From: Daphnia carinata
Lineage: Eukaryota > Arthropoda > Branchiopoda > Diplostraca > Daphniidae
NCBI RefSeq assembly: GCF_022539665.2
Contig: NC_081333.1
Span: 434,001 to 498,000 of the forward strand
DNA length: 64,000 nucleotides
Direction: 5' to 3'
Shown: positions 1-10,572 of the stretch, piece by piece
How the letters are laid out: each line of letters opens with the position of its first letter
Position numbering within the stretch: position 1 is the first letter of the stretch
The notes under the pieces: model-generated
Told to the model about the DNA's origin: nothing
The model's database searches: none
The model's input: only the letters and a program-made list of their open reading frames with translations
Translations under genes and position numbers: made by a program

Positions 1-827
1 GATATTGTCAAAACAAATAGTTTTTGTTTCTTTGCAATCATTTCCGGATTATGTATGTTGCGGAAGGGAGAAGAAAAAAAAAAAAAGGACCAGTTGTAAG
101 GACGGAAATTTAATGCGGAAGTGAAAGTGAATAAGGACAAAATTCAATGAAAACCAGATCCATAATTTATTACCTTGTTTTAATTGAAATGACCTCGTGT
201 ACTCAAAGAAAATTCTAATGTCGTGAAATACAAATAAACGATCATTGATTTAAGTGATTTCTCACGTTTTAAATTGTTTTGAAAAAAAAAACTCAAGCTA
301 AAAAAGTGAGAGTTTATAACTTTGGCAATTATGGACGTGTTTTCCTCCTTCAGTCGTAAGGATGAGTTAAAGGCACGGCGGATGCCTGTCCGCCTTATTT
401 TCACTAATGACTTGACGCATCGTCGCTAGTAGTGGACGAGGCCATGGTGTGCCCGTTGCCCAAGTCAAGACCTTTCACTTGCACTGCTGAGTATAGCAAT
501 TATGGTGAAATCAGTTGCTCTTCCTCCACCTTCAAAAATGAATAGCCATCACGAGAATGTGAAAAGCAAGTTTTATTTCACCAACTCCGTTTGAATGACA
601 GTGATTGAACGCTCGCTCCCATTGCTTGTAATCAATTATCTTATGCGTACATACGGCTGTGTTCTATTTCGCTTGAACGTTTTGTTTATCTTGCAATTGT
701 GAAAAGCTTTCGACCAACCTTCAACATGTCGTTTAAACTTTCAAGCGATGCTTCTGAAACGGCAGCTGAAAATGTATAGCGAATAGATCTTCATGATGTG
801 AACTCTTCCCATATACGAATGTGAGTA
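1..827. other. Intergenic, no gene seen
   Basis: AT-rich spacer with homopolymer A runs near 70-86 and 283-292. No convincing exon, tRNA or promoter was seen on either strand. Confidence 0.5.
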
Positions 828-1542
828 GGGGAGGGTGGGCGTGGTTGGAACACAAAACTTATTTTTGTTCCGTACGATTACAAAAATCGTCCAAGTAAAG
901 TAAAAAATATATAGATTTGTAGCCAGTTATCTCAGCTACATAACAGTATTTTTTTGGGTGGGTTCGGCAAAGTTTAATATGTGCTATGAGTAAAAAACCG
1001 GAGGTACCCCAAGTTGTTTCAATTGCCAATTCTACTCGGCAATTGAAACAGGGCGTCTGGGCAATTGAAACGTGGGTTTTACATAAGAGAGCTCCCGCGT
1101 TTTACGAAAAAACTAAAATGACGATATCTCAGAATCAGGGATACTCATTCATTGGAACAAGGTGTTCCAATTGCTCCGACCATGGGTCTTCTCGGAGTTT
1201 TAATTTTTATAGGTGATAAAGTTAAGCTAGAAAAAAATTAATGTGATCAACTTATAGCTTAATGAATGACGAATGATTGGAGACCTTTTTTAATGATTTT
1301 CTCCATCGTTTTCAGTGTGAAAACGAAAAAATTGTCTGCAAAAAAACAACAAATGGGCAGTCAAAAAACAATTTTCTGGGATAATTCGAAAACTTTTAAA
1401 TTCTAAAGCCTCAAATTTTTTCTAAAAATGTAGAACCCTAATTCCCGTTAGTTCAAATTTTTTAAACAAAATCTCTTACATACTTTAAGTGGTAGAATTT
1501 TTGTTTCAATTGCCGCGTGTTCCAATTGCGCCCACCCTCCCC
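828..1542. mobile_element. MITE-like element with TA target duplication
   Basis: The segment starts GGGGAGGGTGGGCG and ends with the reverse complement CGCCCACCCTCCCC. The inverted similarity continues inward with a few mismatches (TGGTTGGAAC on the left, the complement of CAATTGGAAC on the right). A TA dinucleotide flanks each end (826-827 and 1543-1544), as for elements that duplicate a TA target. The interior is AT-rich, repeats the motif CAATTGAAAC and its complement, and has no transposase. It reads as a non-autonomous DNA transposon of about 715 bp. The superfamily cannot be fixed from the ends alone; Tc1/mariner and several others use TA. Confidence 0.65.
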
Positions 1543-1544
1543 TA

Positions 1545-1989
1545 TCCAGCCGAGTTTGAGGAACGTTGGACATTGATTCATCACACAGAAAAACAACGGA
1601 CCAAAAGAAAAACAAGGAAACGCGCCTATGCTATTTAGCATGCTTACACACCGTGAAAATCCCCTTGTTTAATATTCAAAAATATTCACGACTATCAACG
1701 GTTTTCTCTTGTTCCTGGATATTATGGAAAGGACGTGCTGTGGCTTGTGCCTAGGTCATCGTTAATCATTTCGACAATTTAGCAATCGAGACCAAGACCA
1801 CTAAAAGCTAGTTCGATAACCTTGCACGCTTGGTTTTGAATCCAAGGTGATTCCCCCCCGTGGCTTAGATTGAATGCTGCCGGATCTCATTGCTCGACCG
1901 GAATCAAATCGTATAAATACGTGCATACCCAGACAGCCAAAGTATTATTCACTCAACGTTTTGCAAAGCCACTGGAGCTACATACAAAC
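1545..1989. other. Spacer and upstream region of the gene at 1990
   Basis: No gene seen. The last 80 bases look like a core promoter (TATA box listed separately). Confidence 0.4.
1912..1919 (+). promoter_or_regulatory. TATA box
   Basis: TATAAATA lies about 70 bp upstream of the ATG at 1990. It is followed about 30 bp later by an initiator-like ATTCACTCA, the spacing expected for an arthropod TATA promoter. Confidence 0.55.
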
Positions 1990-2648
1990 ATGTGCCGACT
2001 TACTTCAACAATGGTATACATCTAACAAACAAAACTATTGATCATTATGTTTTTGCAATTTGTTTCATTCTTTTTCCCAAGATTACCGGAGCCTTGGTGT
2101 TGGCAACGCTTTGGAAAGAAACCACTTCTTTCACCATCCATCGATTAAACGACGCCTCCCATCTTGACGATTCCCACGAAACGCTTTTCAACAGACAACA
2201 CACATCAGGTGCAGCTGTAGGGTTGGCCAGTCTAGACGGCCAACTCAATCACAGCTCAGAGGAGGACGTCCACAGCTCATCGGCGGAACATCGATTAACT
2301 AAACGCAGCACTGTTCGTCAGTTAACACCGGAAGAATGGCAACTCATCGTCCAGCACGATCGTTTCGATTCTTCGGAAGAAGTGGACAGGCTCTTCCTCC
2401 AGGAAAACATCCAAACCAACGCCGATTTCCAAAGATTCTTGGCCAATCGACAGTGGACCAGAGATGTCAGCGACGAGTTGCAGGGAAGCTGGGAAGTGGA
2501 AGACGTCGAGCTGTTAAAGAAACTCTTTGGAGATGCTTGGGAGCCGGTCAAGGATAGAAGGTTCGATCACACGTCAGTCGAAGATCTGATGGAAGTTTGG
2601 CTCCATCAGAATAATGCGCAACGATTGCCGCGGGATGAAAGGCTTTAA
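1990..2648 (+). CDS. Predicted secreted 196-residue protein, family unknown
   Basis: Two coding exons, 1990-2013 and 2082-2648, joined in phase 0 across a 68-bp GT-AG intron. I chose the ATG at 1990 because it sits downstream of a TATA box and because joining the exons gives a hydrophobic N-terminus (residues 8-19, MITGALVLATLW) that could be a signal peptide. The chain then has a His/Ser/Asp-rich stretch, a dibasic KR at residues 82-83, and an acidic, probably helical C-terminal half with several Trp (EEWQL, QGSWEVEDV, GDAWEPV, MEVWLH). A secreted precursor cleaved after KR is an inference. There are no Cys residues beyond the signal region. I do not recognise the family. An alternative is an intracellular protein starting later. 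Confidence 0.6.
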
Positions 2649-5600
2649 GCTTCTATGTAGATGTAGTTTTGTTTTTTTTAAACATTTATCGACGTACCTG
2701 TTATATCCTATTTTGTAAAAATATGGTGTTGTGCTGTACATTCTCTTTATGCAAATACACAGATCTCCCGCGCCTTTCGATTCAAAATTTGACGTTCACG
2801 ATTGTCGAGTTATCTGATTTATTCAAGAATGGGGGGGGGGGGGGATTTTCTTTTTCAAATAAATCTTGGATCCGATCTTTCTTTCTGGGCCAACGAAAGT
2901 TTTCTTTTGCCAAATAAGAAAAGAAGATGTGCCATAAAGGCAACACTTTGCCAATGCTAACTAGGTTGTTTTCACAACCAATTTTCGATTTTGCATATGA
3001 AAATTATGCCATTAAAAAGCCGTTATTGCTTTATTTATGTTCATGATCGGTGTTAGAAGGCCCTAACATTGACGAACGTCTGCAACGAGAAAATGTTTTT
3101 ATAATATATTTCATTGGATTGGAATGCAAATGACGTTACGCGGCATGAAGTTGGCGAATGTTGAGAAAACAAAAGAGAAACACATATATTTCTTTCGGTA
3201 TAATCGTTACGGTACAGACATTAGCTTTTCATCTACTAGCGGAACGGAATCAACTTACTTTTTATGCTTCAGGGCTATCGGTCAAAAGATTTATATGGGC
3301 CACCAACTATTGTGTGATTTTCATTGGAATTTGTATATGTTTCGTTGCGCAACCTTAGACAATTGTAACTAGTCATGGTGTAGCTACGTTGAAATGAAAA
3401 CAAGACGGAAACAACGGACGTGTATGGAGGAAGGAGTGGCCAATGACGATCGAAATCTGAAAATTGTATTTTCAAATGATTCAGCTATTTCTTTTTGTAT
3501 GATATTCCCTTCGCTGAATTTCATTAATTAAAAAATAGTTGAGGCCGTATACATTTTCCAAGGTTAAATATTGAATTAAAATGGATGGAATCAAATCGTG
3601 CCAGAATCTTCCTTTAAATCATGCATCGAACTGTACCTCTAAATAGCTGCAATCCGAATAGACCTATCCCATAAGTTTTAATTCGATTTGCATACGAAAT
3701 GTGACGTAACAACGTAACAAAGTTGCCGAAAGAACTACAGGAAATCAAGTGGCTTTCGCTTTCGTTTTCAACCACAAGTTCCAGACATCAGAAACAGATG
3801 GCCGATGCTTTCGTACTTTCTCTGGAAGTGGGCGACAATAACAACCTAAACGTCAAACATGTCTCACGATCAATCAGCTGAAATTTACCTGAACGTGTCA
3901 TACATTTAAAAAAAATTCGAGTGAAAGTGAGTGTGAAATAGAAGAATATGTTTATGGGTTTTTGAATCCATTATATCCTGCGTGAGTAGTCCATCACTTG
4001 CCTCGTTTGCATTCTAAATTGCATTAGAATTTGGCCGCATCAAACGGGACTGCTTGGTATTTGATTGAACTCAATTGAATCAAATTTGAAAAACAAAAAT
4101 TTTGACGTTGGTGGCCTTGAATGCCTCGCGGCCATGCATCCAAAAATACGCGTGAAATAAAACGTGAGCCGATCGTTTGCGTCCTCGGCCGTTTTCCTCC
4201 CCGTTAAAAACCGTTCGTGATGTCGATAATAGGGACGTCCATTAAACGTCCCGTTGGAAGCTTCGATTAATATACGAACTTCACGAAACAGATGTAATCT
4301 CATTCCAAAAAGGATTTTTCGTCAACAACGTACAGTATCTAAACGGCCATCACAATCAGCCTGCCAAACTCAAATACCATAAAAACGATGATTAGTAAGA
4401 TAGGGGCCGACATTGTAGCCTAAACAAGTTGGACACCGTGACCAGCGATAAGAACAACAACAGCCACAGTAAGTTTCGTGCATTTGGACAAGTTACTTAT
4501 ATCCGTCGATCAACTTACCTGTATGAATGGCAGCAAGTTGTCAGATGGACAACGCCCATTGCGCCACGTCTTGCATAATAAAATCGTACCTATATATTTT
4601 TGGCAAATGATCCGTGTCCTTTTTTATTCGTAAAAAAATTCGGCGTTATTGACTTTTCCTTGCCACTCCCAATACCTGAAATCTGCCAGAGGGTCTCAGT
4701 CCCGACCTTGTTCGTAAATTTTCTTTTCACGCCTTTTGTTTTTCAAACGGCGGCATTGAGGAAATAGTTAAAACACATTTATCGAGCATATTTTGCGCAT
4801 CTTTTCGGCCGTGCTCCACTAACCCAGAAAAAATGTGCACGTGTTTATACAGCCTATAGGTGCGCTTCTACATGCTCACCTTTGACTCTATATACAAATC
4901 TCATTTATGTAGACTTGGATGGTTATTTGGCCAAAACGAAAGCTTTGCAGTTTCTATCCGATATTGTTTAGGTCACGGTGTTCCAGTTTCCCTTTCACTT
5001 TGTCTTGCCGCATTGGAAGCCAAACTTGTCCTCATTTCCACCGAAAAAAAAAAAATTCAAAACAAAACACGCATGTTTAAAAAGGTTTTAGGCTATGCAT
5101 TATCGTTTTTTTTTTGAGGACGAAAAGAGTTGACCACTTGTACCAATAACATGTCGGATATCCTTAAAGGTGGGAAAAAATGTCTGTAAGCCAAAGGCAA
5201 GTCTGTCGTAAGGATGTACTGACTTACATTCCAGACAGCAAAAACACGTGTAATTTTGTATTCCTCAACAAGGGCGAGGTTCTGATTTCATATTTCACCC
5301 GCTTTCGAAGACCAGGTGATTTCCTTTTCGCTACACCTTTTGGAGAGCACACTGAAATGATATGCAGGCCAGGGATTTTTTTTAATGGTAATTAGAACAC
5401 TCGACTATTGTAATTGGGTTTATCCATTAACTCACGAGTTTAGCATGAAATCATTGGCGGGGGCAAGTGTCAAGTGGGTCGATCAAACAATTATCGAAGA
5501 ACAGGTAGCGTTCGAAAACGTACCTGACTTTCTTATGTCTCGTCATGTTTGATACCGAACGGTGTCAAGTTCGTCCACGACTATGTATGGAGAAAAAAAA

Positions 5601-5855
5601 AATAAGGTCTAACGTAACTCGTTTGCTCTTTTTAATGTCTTTATGGCGACTTCTTCGTTACGGAATCCTTTAAAACCTGTCGTAAAGTAAAAGAAAAAAA
5701 AAAAAGATTTCGAATTGGATGGCCAAGTCATTGTTCTGTTAAAGTTGTTGTGTGGAGTAAAAGCAAACCGACGTGGCAAATAGCCTTGCAGTAGCCCAAG
5801 GTCTTTTTTGATTTATTTGATTTCTCGGCATGGTAGTGTGTTCCAGCGAATCGCA
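2649..5855. other. Intergenic, no gene seen
   Basis: About 3.2 kb with no supported exon. It holds a run of 14 G at 2831-2844 and several A runs (5045-5054, 5693-5704). Short open frames near 3124, 4040 (minus), 4860 and 5180 show no family signature or splice partner. Confidence 0.5.
2831..2844 (+). repeat. Poly-G tract
   Basis: Fourteen consecutive G in an AT-rich 3' flank. It could form a G-quadruplex and is prone to sequencing length error. Confidence 0.9.
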
Positions 5856-5861
5856 TATATA
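5856..5861 (+). promoter_or_regulatory. TATA box
   Basis: TATATA about 75 bp upstream of the ATG at 5934, with a pyrimidine-rich initiator-like TTATTCTTCCAG about 30 bp downstream. Confidence 0.5.
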
Positions 5862-5933
5862 GGTGGTCCACCTGCGGACACTAGCGTTATTCTTCCAGTT
5901 TTTGCTAGAGTGACAACTACTAACACAGTCATC

Positions 5934-8344
5934 ATGCGTCTTTTCAGCAGCATAATAATGGTATGCAAATCAAATGTAAATGCCAACACTCTCATCATTT
6001 TTGCACATTTTTTCCAAAACAGTGTCTTGTCGGAGTGATGCTTTTCGCGCCCAGTTACACCGATGCCAATGCATTCGCAGCCCGAAGAAACGGTGCAAAA
6101 ACAGAAGTTGAAAGCACTTCGTCTGCGGCCGTGCCAGAAGAAGCACCGGCTGTTAATCCTAGCCAAACGACGTCGAGGGGTAAGATCAAGTTCCACATGA
6201 AGACGTTAGCCAATGTTGCAGAAGTTGCAGTTCGAAGACCACGAATTAATCGCGTACGATCGACCACCGTTCGCCCTAACATCGTGTTCAGAGATTCACT
6301 TGAACAGGACGTTTCCCTGGAAGATCTGAACATCAAACCGATCAAAACGATCATGAGGACATCTACCACCCCGAGACCCATTTTTGCAGATTCTCTGGAA
6401 AACGATGACATTGCCATTGTTTTGACAAAGCCGGTGGTCAATCGCAATCCAGTTGCTGCTACTCGATTTAATCGTTTCCGAACGACAACTGTCCCGACCT
6501 CCGTTACGAGAGATTCATTGGAACAAGATGATGACGCAATTGTTTTGGCACTGAAACCAGCTGAACAAACAAGTTTGCCGGTCCGAGGTCGTTTTAATCG
6601 CATCAACTCGGCTTCTAGAGTTTCTGTTGAGAAGAACGATGTATCTTTGGAAGATTTGATTGTCGTAGCCAAACCTGTGTTAAATGGAGCTCTGTCGGCA
6701 TCGAGAACCAGAGGCAGGATCCAAATGAAGAGCTCACTTGATTCAATTTCACCTAGCACTAGCACTGAAGCTCCAACAACTCCAGTAGATGTTACCGAGA
6801 AAATCGACATTTCATTGGATGATTTGGAGAAGACGACGTTCGATATCCCAACAACAACGATGGTAGTTACAGAAGTTGAAACAGCTACCACTGACGAAAC
6901 TGGAACTACACCGATGCCAACAATCCCAATTTCACTGCAGTCTGATGAACAAGACGATGTGTTGTTCATTACAGATAGAACGACAGTACCACCTGAACCA
7001 ACCAACGATGCGATCGAAACAACGGCCACTGTTGTTCAATTAACCACTCAATCTGATGAGCAAATGGATTTCGAACGAGTAGAAAAACTGGCTGTAACAC
7101 AGGACGTGACACAGTTGGATGATCAACTCAGCAATGCAGCCATGACGACCTTAGTTTCCCAGCAATCTGACGAGCGAGATGACTGGACCGTTTCTGTGCC
7201 AACGACCACAATGGCCCCAGCTGTAACTCGGTCTCCTCTGGTCTCAAAAGGACGAGGTCGATTGCAATCAGCCACACCCGTCAATCAATCACCCAAGAAT
7301 CGAGTTAACCGTATACGATTGAATCCAGTCAAGAGTTCCATTTCCACAGATGACCAGCAAATTGGAGTGGTTGCAGAAACCCAAACGGCACCCCGTGCTC
7401 CGGTTTCTCGTAACCGATTCAGCCGAATCAGATCGACAACTGCCCGTACTCTGGTTTTGAGAGATTCCGTTGAACAAAACGACGTGTCCCTGGAAGATCT
7501 TGTTGTTGTTGTACCAACGACTCGCAGGCCACTCATGGGAAGTCGTTTCAGCCGATTCAGGACAACGACAGCCACTCCGGTTGCCGTAACGGTTGGTCAG
7601 GAAGCCCCCACACCAAAAAGCGAAGTATCTATGAACAGGAATCGATTTAGCCGTGTGAGATCGACAACAGCTCGAGTTCCAGTATCCTTGGATTCTATTG
7701 AAGACGACATCATTTTATTAACTAATGATTTTAGCAAAATGAAGGCTGGTCAAGTTGCATCGCAACAAACAACGTTGAACAGAGCAAAGGTGATGTCAAC
7801 GAGCAATCTGGCAATCAACAGAGGTCGAGTTAATCGTAGAAGAACGACAACAACTGCCACACCAATTTTGAGACACTCTGCAGAGGACGTGTCATTGGAA
7901 GATGTTCTGAAGGAAGTCGGAAAGACTGGTGAACAACTGCCGGTCCAGCAGCCGGCCATCAGTATCGTCCCTGTCGATCTGGCTGTTACTTTGAGCGAAA
8001 TTTCTAGACACTCGGACGAACGCGATGACATTGTAGATGTTGCAGTTGGGCCGATGGAAGCCATCGCGTTGGTCGTTGAAGATACTGATGCAGATGTCAG
8101 CGATGAAATCATAAGAACGACAACGCTAGATCCAGTTTCCAGCGAGTCTGGAGAAAAGGACGGCTTGACTTTAGTTTTGGTCGATGAAACCGATGTTCCA
8201 GCTGTACCGGTAGGATCTTTGCAGATGGTTAACTTGCCCGAGATAAACGACGAAACCTTGCTCGTCAAGGAGTCTGAGGAACTGCCGTTAAGGCAGATGA
8301 CGAAGCGAGTCAGGATGATTAGAAAGCAAAAATCTCAGATGTAG
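5934..8344 (+). CDS. Secreted repetitive Ser/Thr-rich disordered protein, 782 aa
   Basis: Two coding exons, 5934-5960 and 6023-8344, joined in phase 0 by a 62-bp GT-AG intron. The spliced N-terminus is a good signal peptide (MRLFSSIIM, then CLVGVMLFAPSYTDANA), which supports the start. The rest is low complexity and built of two alternating motifs. One is a basic cluster such as RFSRIRSTTAR or RFNRFRTTT. The other is an acidic block such as DSLEQDVSLEDL, DSVEQNDVSLEDL, HSAEDVSLEDV or QSDEQDDV. I count about 14 acidic blocks. There is no Cys after the signal peptide and no globular domain. Thr-rich linkers suggest possible O-glycosylation. A role in extracellular matrix, cuticle or mucus is only a guess. 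The C-terminus is basic (KRVRMIRKQKSQM). Confidence 0.75.
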
Positions 8345-8769
8345 TAATCTGGAATTTGAACTATAACCGTGTTTCTGTACATGTCTATGGCCTCGTCCTA
8401 TTGTATACTATGATTCCCCATTATGCGTTTTGTTTAAGCAGAACATGTTTTTCAGTTTTTTTGTATGTGAGATGTCTTGTCACTATTACAAGTACTGCAG
8501 CCAAGTTACTCGCTCTTGTCTTTAAACGCGTTTTAGGGGCATTTCAATCGACGATGGGAAAGTTTTGATCATTTCAACCACTTTCGCTTGCTCCAAATGG
8601 CAAGTCAAACGTATTACCAGAAACCTTTAATCAACCATCGATATGACATTCTCCATCTTCGCCGCCCTTGATATCTGTGTCGGTGAAGGGGCGGATAAAC
8701 TGAAGAGATTTGCACCACTTGGAAATTTGATGAACTTAAAACAAACATATCAAGCAGTTTTTGCATAAA
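8345..8769. other. 3' flank, no gene seen
   Basis: Downstream flank of the repetitive-protein gene. No exon, RNA gene or element recognised. Confidence 0.4.
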
Positions 8770-9610
8770 AATAAAAAACTTACGATTTCCACCGCCAGGT
8801 GAATTCACGGGAAGTGATGGAGCTTAACGGTTGTATCAAACGTTGGTTGTGGTGGTGAATACTGTATTTTATTTCGCTTTCTCTTTGAACGATTTGGTTT
8901 AATTTTAATAATTCCTGAGATGTTGCTTAACACTAATCCCTTGGGTAGTCTTAGAATCCAGTTAGGAAACAGTTAGCTCATCCCCGTTAAACGGCTCTTA
9001 CCATCGACTTACCATTGCATATTTTTGGTAATAGCCGGTTGGGTATGAATGATACTAGTGTGCACTGAGACAGTGTTTAACGTTTTTACTTTTTTATTAC
9101 CATGTAGACTTCGGTTAATATCGCATGTACGTTATCAGTCCCATCATCCTCCTGCAATGAACATTTGGGATTAGTACCGAAACCGTAATACCATCTAGAG
9201 AGTTTCTGAATTCCTGTCAAGCCCATCTCTGGCTGTTGTAACTCACTGTGTCCTTCATCGGAGTTAATGGTTCTCATTAGTTTTCTAGGTAATGAAATTA
9301 GTCATGAAGGTTTGTAACTACAATTTTATCTTATGCAAGTGCATCAGTTCTGTATACAAATACTAGTTATTAGGTACCAAATTTTTTATTAATTTTTCTC
9401 AGCAGCTGCTCATCAAATTTTTCTATTGAGACCATTTGCCAAAATGTGGATTAATTTTGCTATTGACGTCAGCCCTGCAACCATCTTTTTATGGGTGCAA
9501 AGGATATCTAATGTGGATTCTACCATTGGCCACTTAACCTTGGCCATTGATCAGGTGACTGGCCTTGGCTACGTGGATCTTAGGTCACATAGTGGGAGTT
9601 CCACCTGGTG
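8770..9610. repeat. Segmental duplication, copy A
   Basis: Two blocks here match two blocks downstream of the kinase-ankyrin gene in the same order. About 8783-8990 matches 15947-16165, both containing TTACGATTTCCACCGCCAGG and later TAGGAAACAGTT. About 9340-9605 matches 17740-18035, both containing CATCAAATTTTTCTA or its close variant and then GATCAGGTGACTGG. Copy A carries an in-frame stop where the downstream copy is open. The repeat lies upstream of the kinase-ankyrin gene, as expected if it is part of the duplicated unit. Confidence 0.7.
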
Positions 9611-9916
9611 ATGGTGGTCTTATACATTGAACTTTGGACGTTTGACACTGCACTTTGGACCGTGGACGTCTGTGCCGGCTAAAGCGTATATTCTTGCGTG
9701 GATCAACAAGGGCGTGAATGTAAACAGTTTTACGGTTTTAGTACTAACATAAATGTTTATCTTTCAGGTGTATGCATGTGTATCTTGCAGTGATAGATGA
9801 TGTCAAATCAGAATTTTAATTCATGCAGGGAAGGTTCTTTGGCGGCCGTTTGGGTCAAACAGAAAAACATGATTGTGTTACAGAATCAGGTACGTTAATG
9901 ATATTGTGAAAAGAAG

Positions 9917-10248
9917 ATGGAAAAACTGATTGGCAATAGCACCCAACCCGTCGTACACGTTAGAAATCTTGGCAACTTTTACACGATCAACCGCCTTGAA
10001 CTGTTGTCACTTTTTCGGTGTTTCCTGAAAGATTTGCCCAAATTGTTAAACGGCAAGTCGGACGCTGCTCTAAGTACCAACGTGTTGCATCCTTTGTCAA
10101 GGTGCCCATTTAGTATATACTTGATGGCGTTTCAAAGTAAGTCTAATTTCTTCACAACAAAATGTATTCTATTTCCGAAAACGGTTGAAAAACTTTTTTT
10201 TGTTCTCTGTTTTCAGGTAAACTTTTCGGTAAATATAATTATGATTAA
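9917..10248 (+). CDS. Possible small two-exon gene, 83 aa
   Basis: An open frame at 9917-10136 ends at a strong donor (AAA/GTAAGT) and joins 10217-10248 after a polypyrimidine-rich acceptor. The product would be 83 residues with no recognised domain. It lies between duplicated flank A and the kinase-ankyrin gene on the same strand. It could be an unrelated small gene, an upstream exon of that gene, or chance. Confidence 0.2.
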
Positions 10249-10572
10249 CGTTAGTAAGGCGCGTTTTGTGGAAGAATGAGTAAACTACGCAGAGAAGCTG
10301 AATTGGAAAATGTTTTATCCGTAAATGCGACGAACTAAGGGACAAACAGCCAATAAGAAAGGCGTTACACTATCTTTGTTTATCACCCATTCTTACGTAG
10401 GCGATTTATGTAGGGATTTCGTGATGAAATTCACACGGACATTCTGATAAGGAAACGATACGACTCGTTTGTTCTTTTCTTTCCCTTAAAAGCTTATCCT
10501 CTGGAGAAAAGTAGAAGTGTTTCTCTTACCGTTCTTACTTAAAAAACGCAAAAACTTTCTTTTCTGTTGAAC
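10249..10572. other. Spacer before the kinase-ankyrin gene
   Basis: No exon recognised. No clear TATA box close to the proposed ATG at 10573, so an upstream non-coding or coding exon remains possible. Confidence 0.3.

Noticed and set aside
6055-7029. Long minus-strand open frame (324 codons) opposite the repetitive-protein gene
   Set aside because: It is a shadow of the repeat-rich plus-strand gene, caused by its biased codons. The plus strand has a TATA box, signal peptide and splice site; the minus frame has none.
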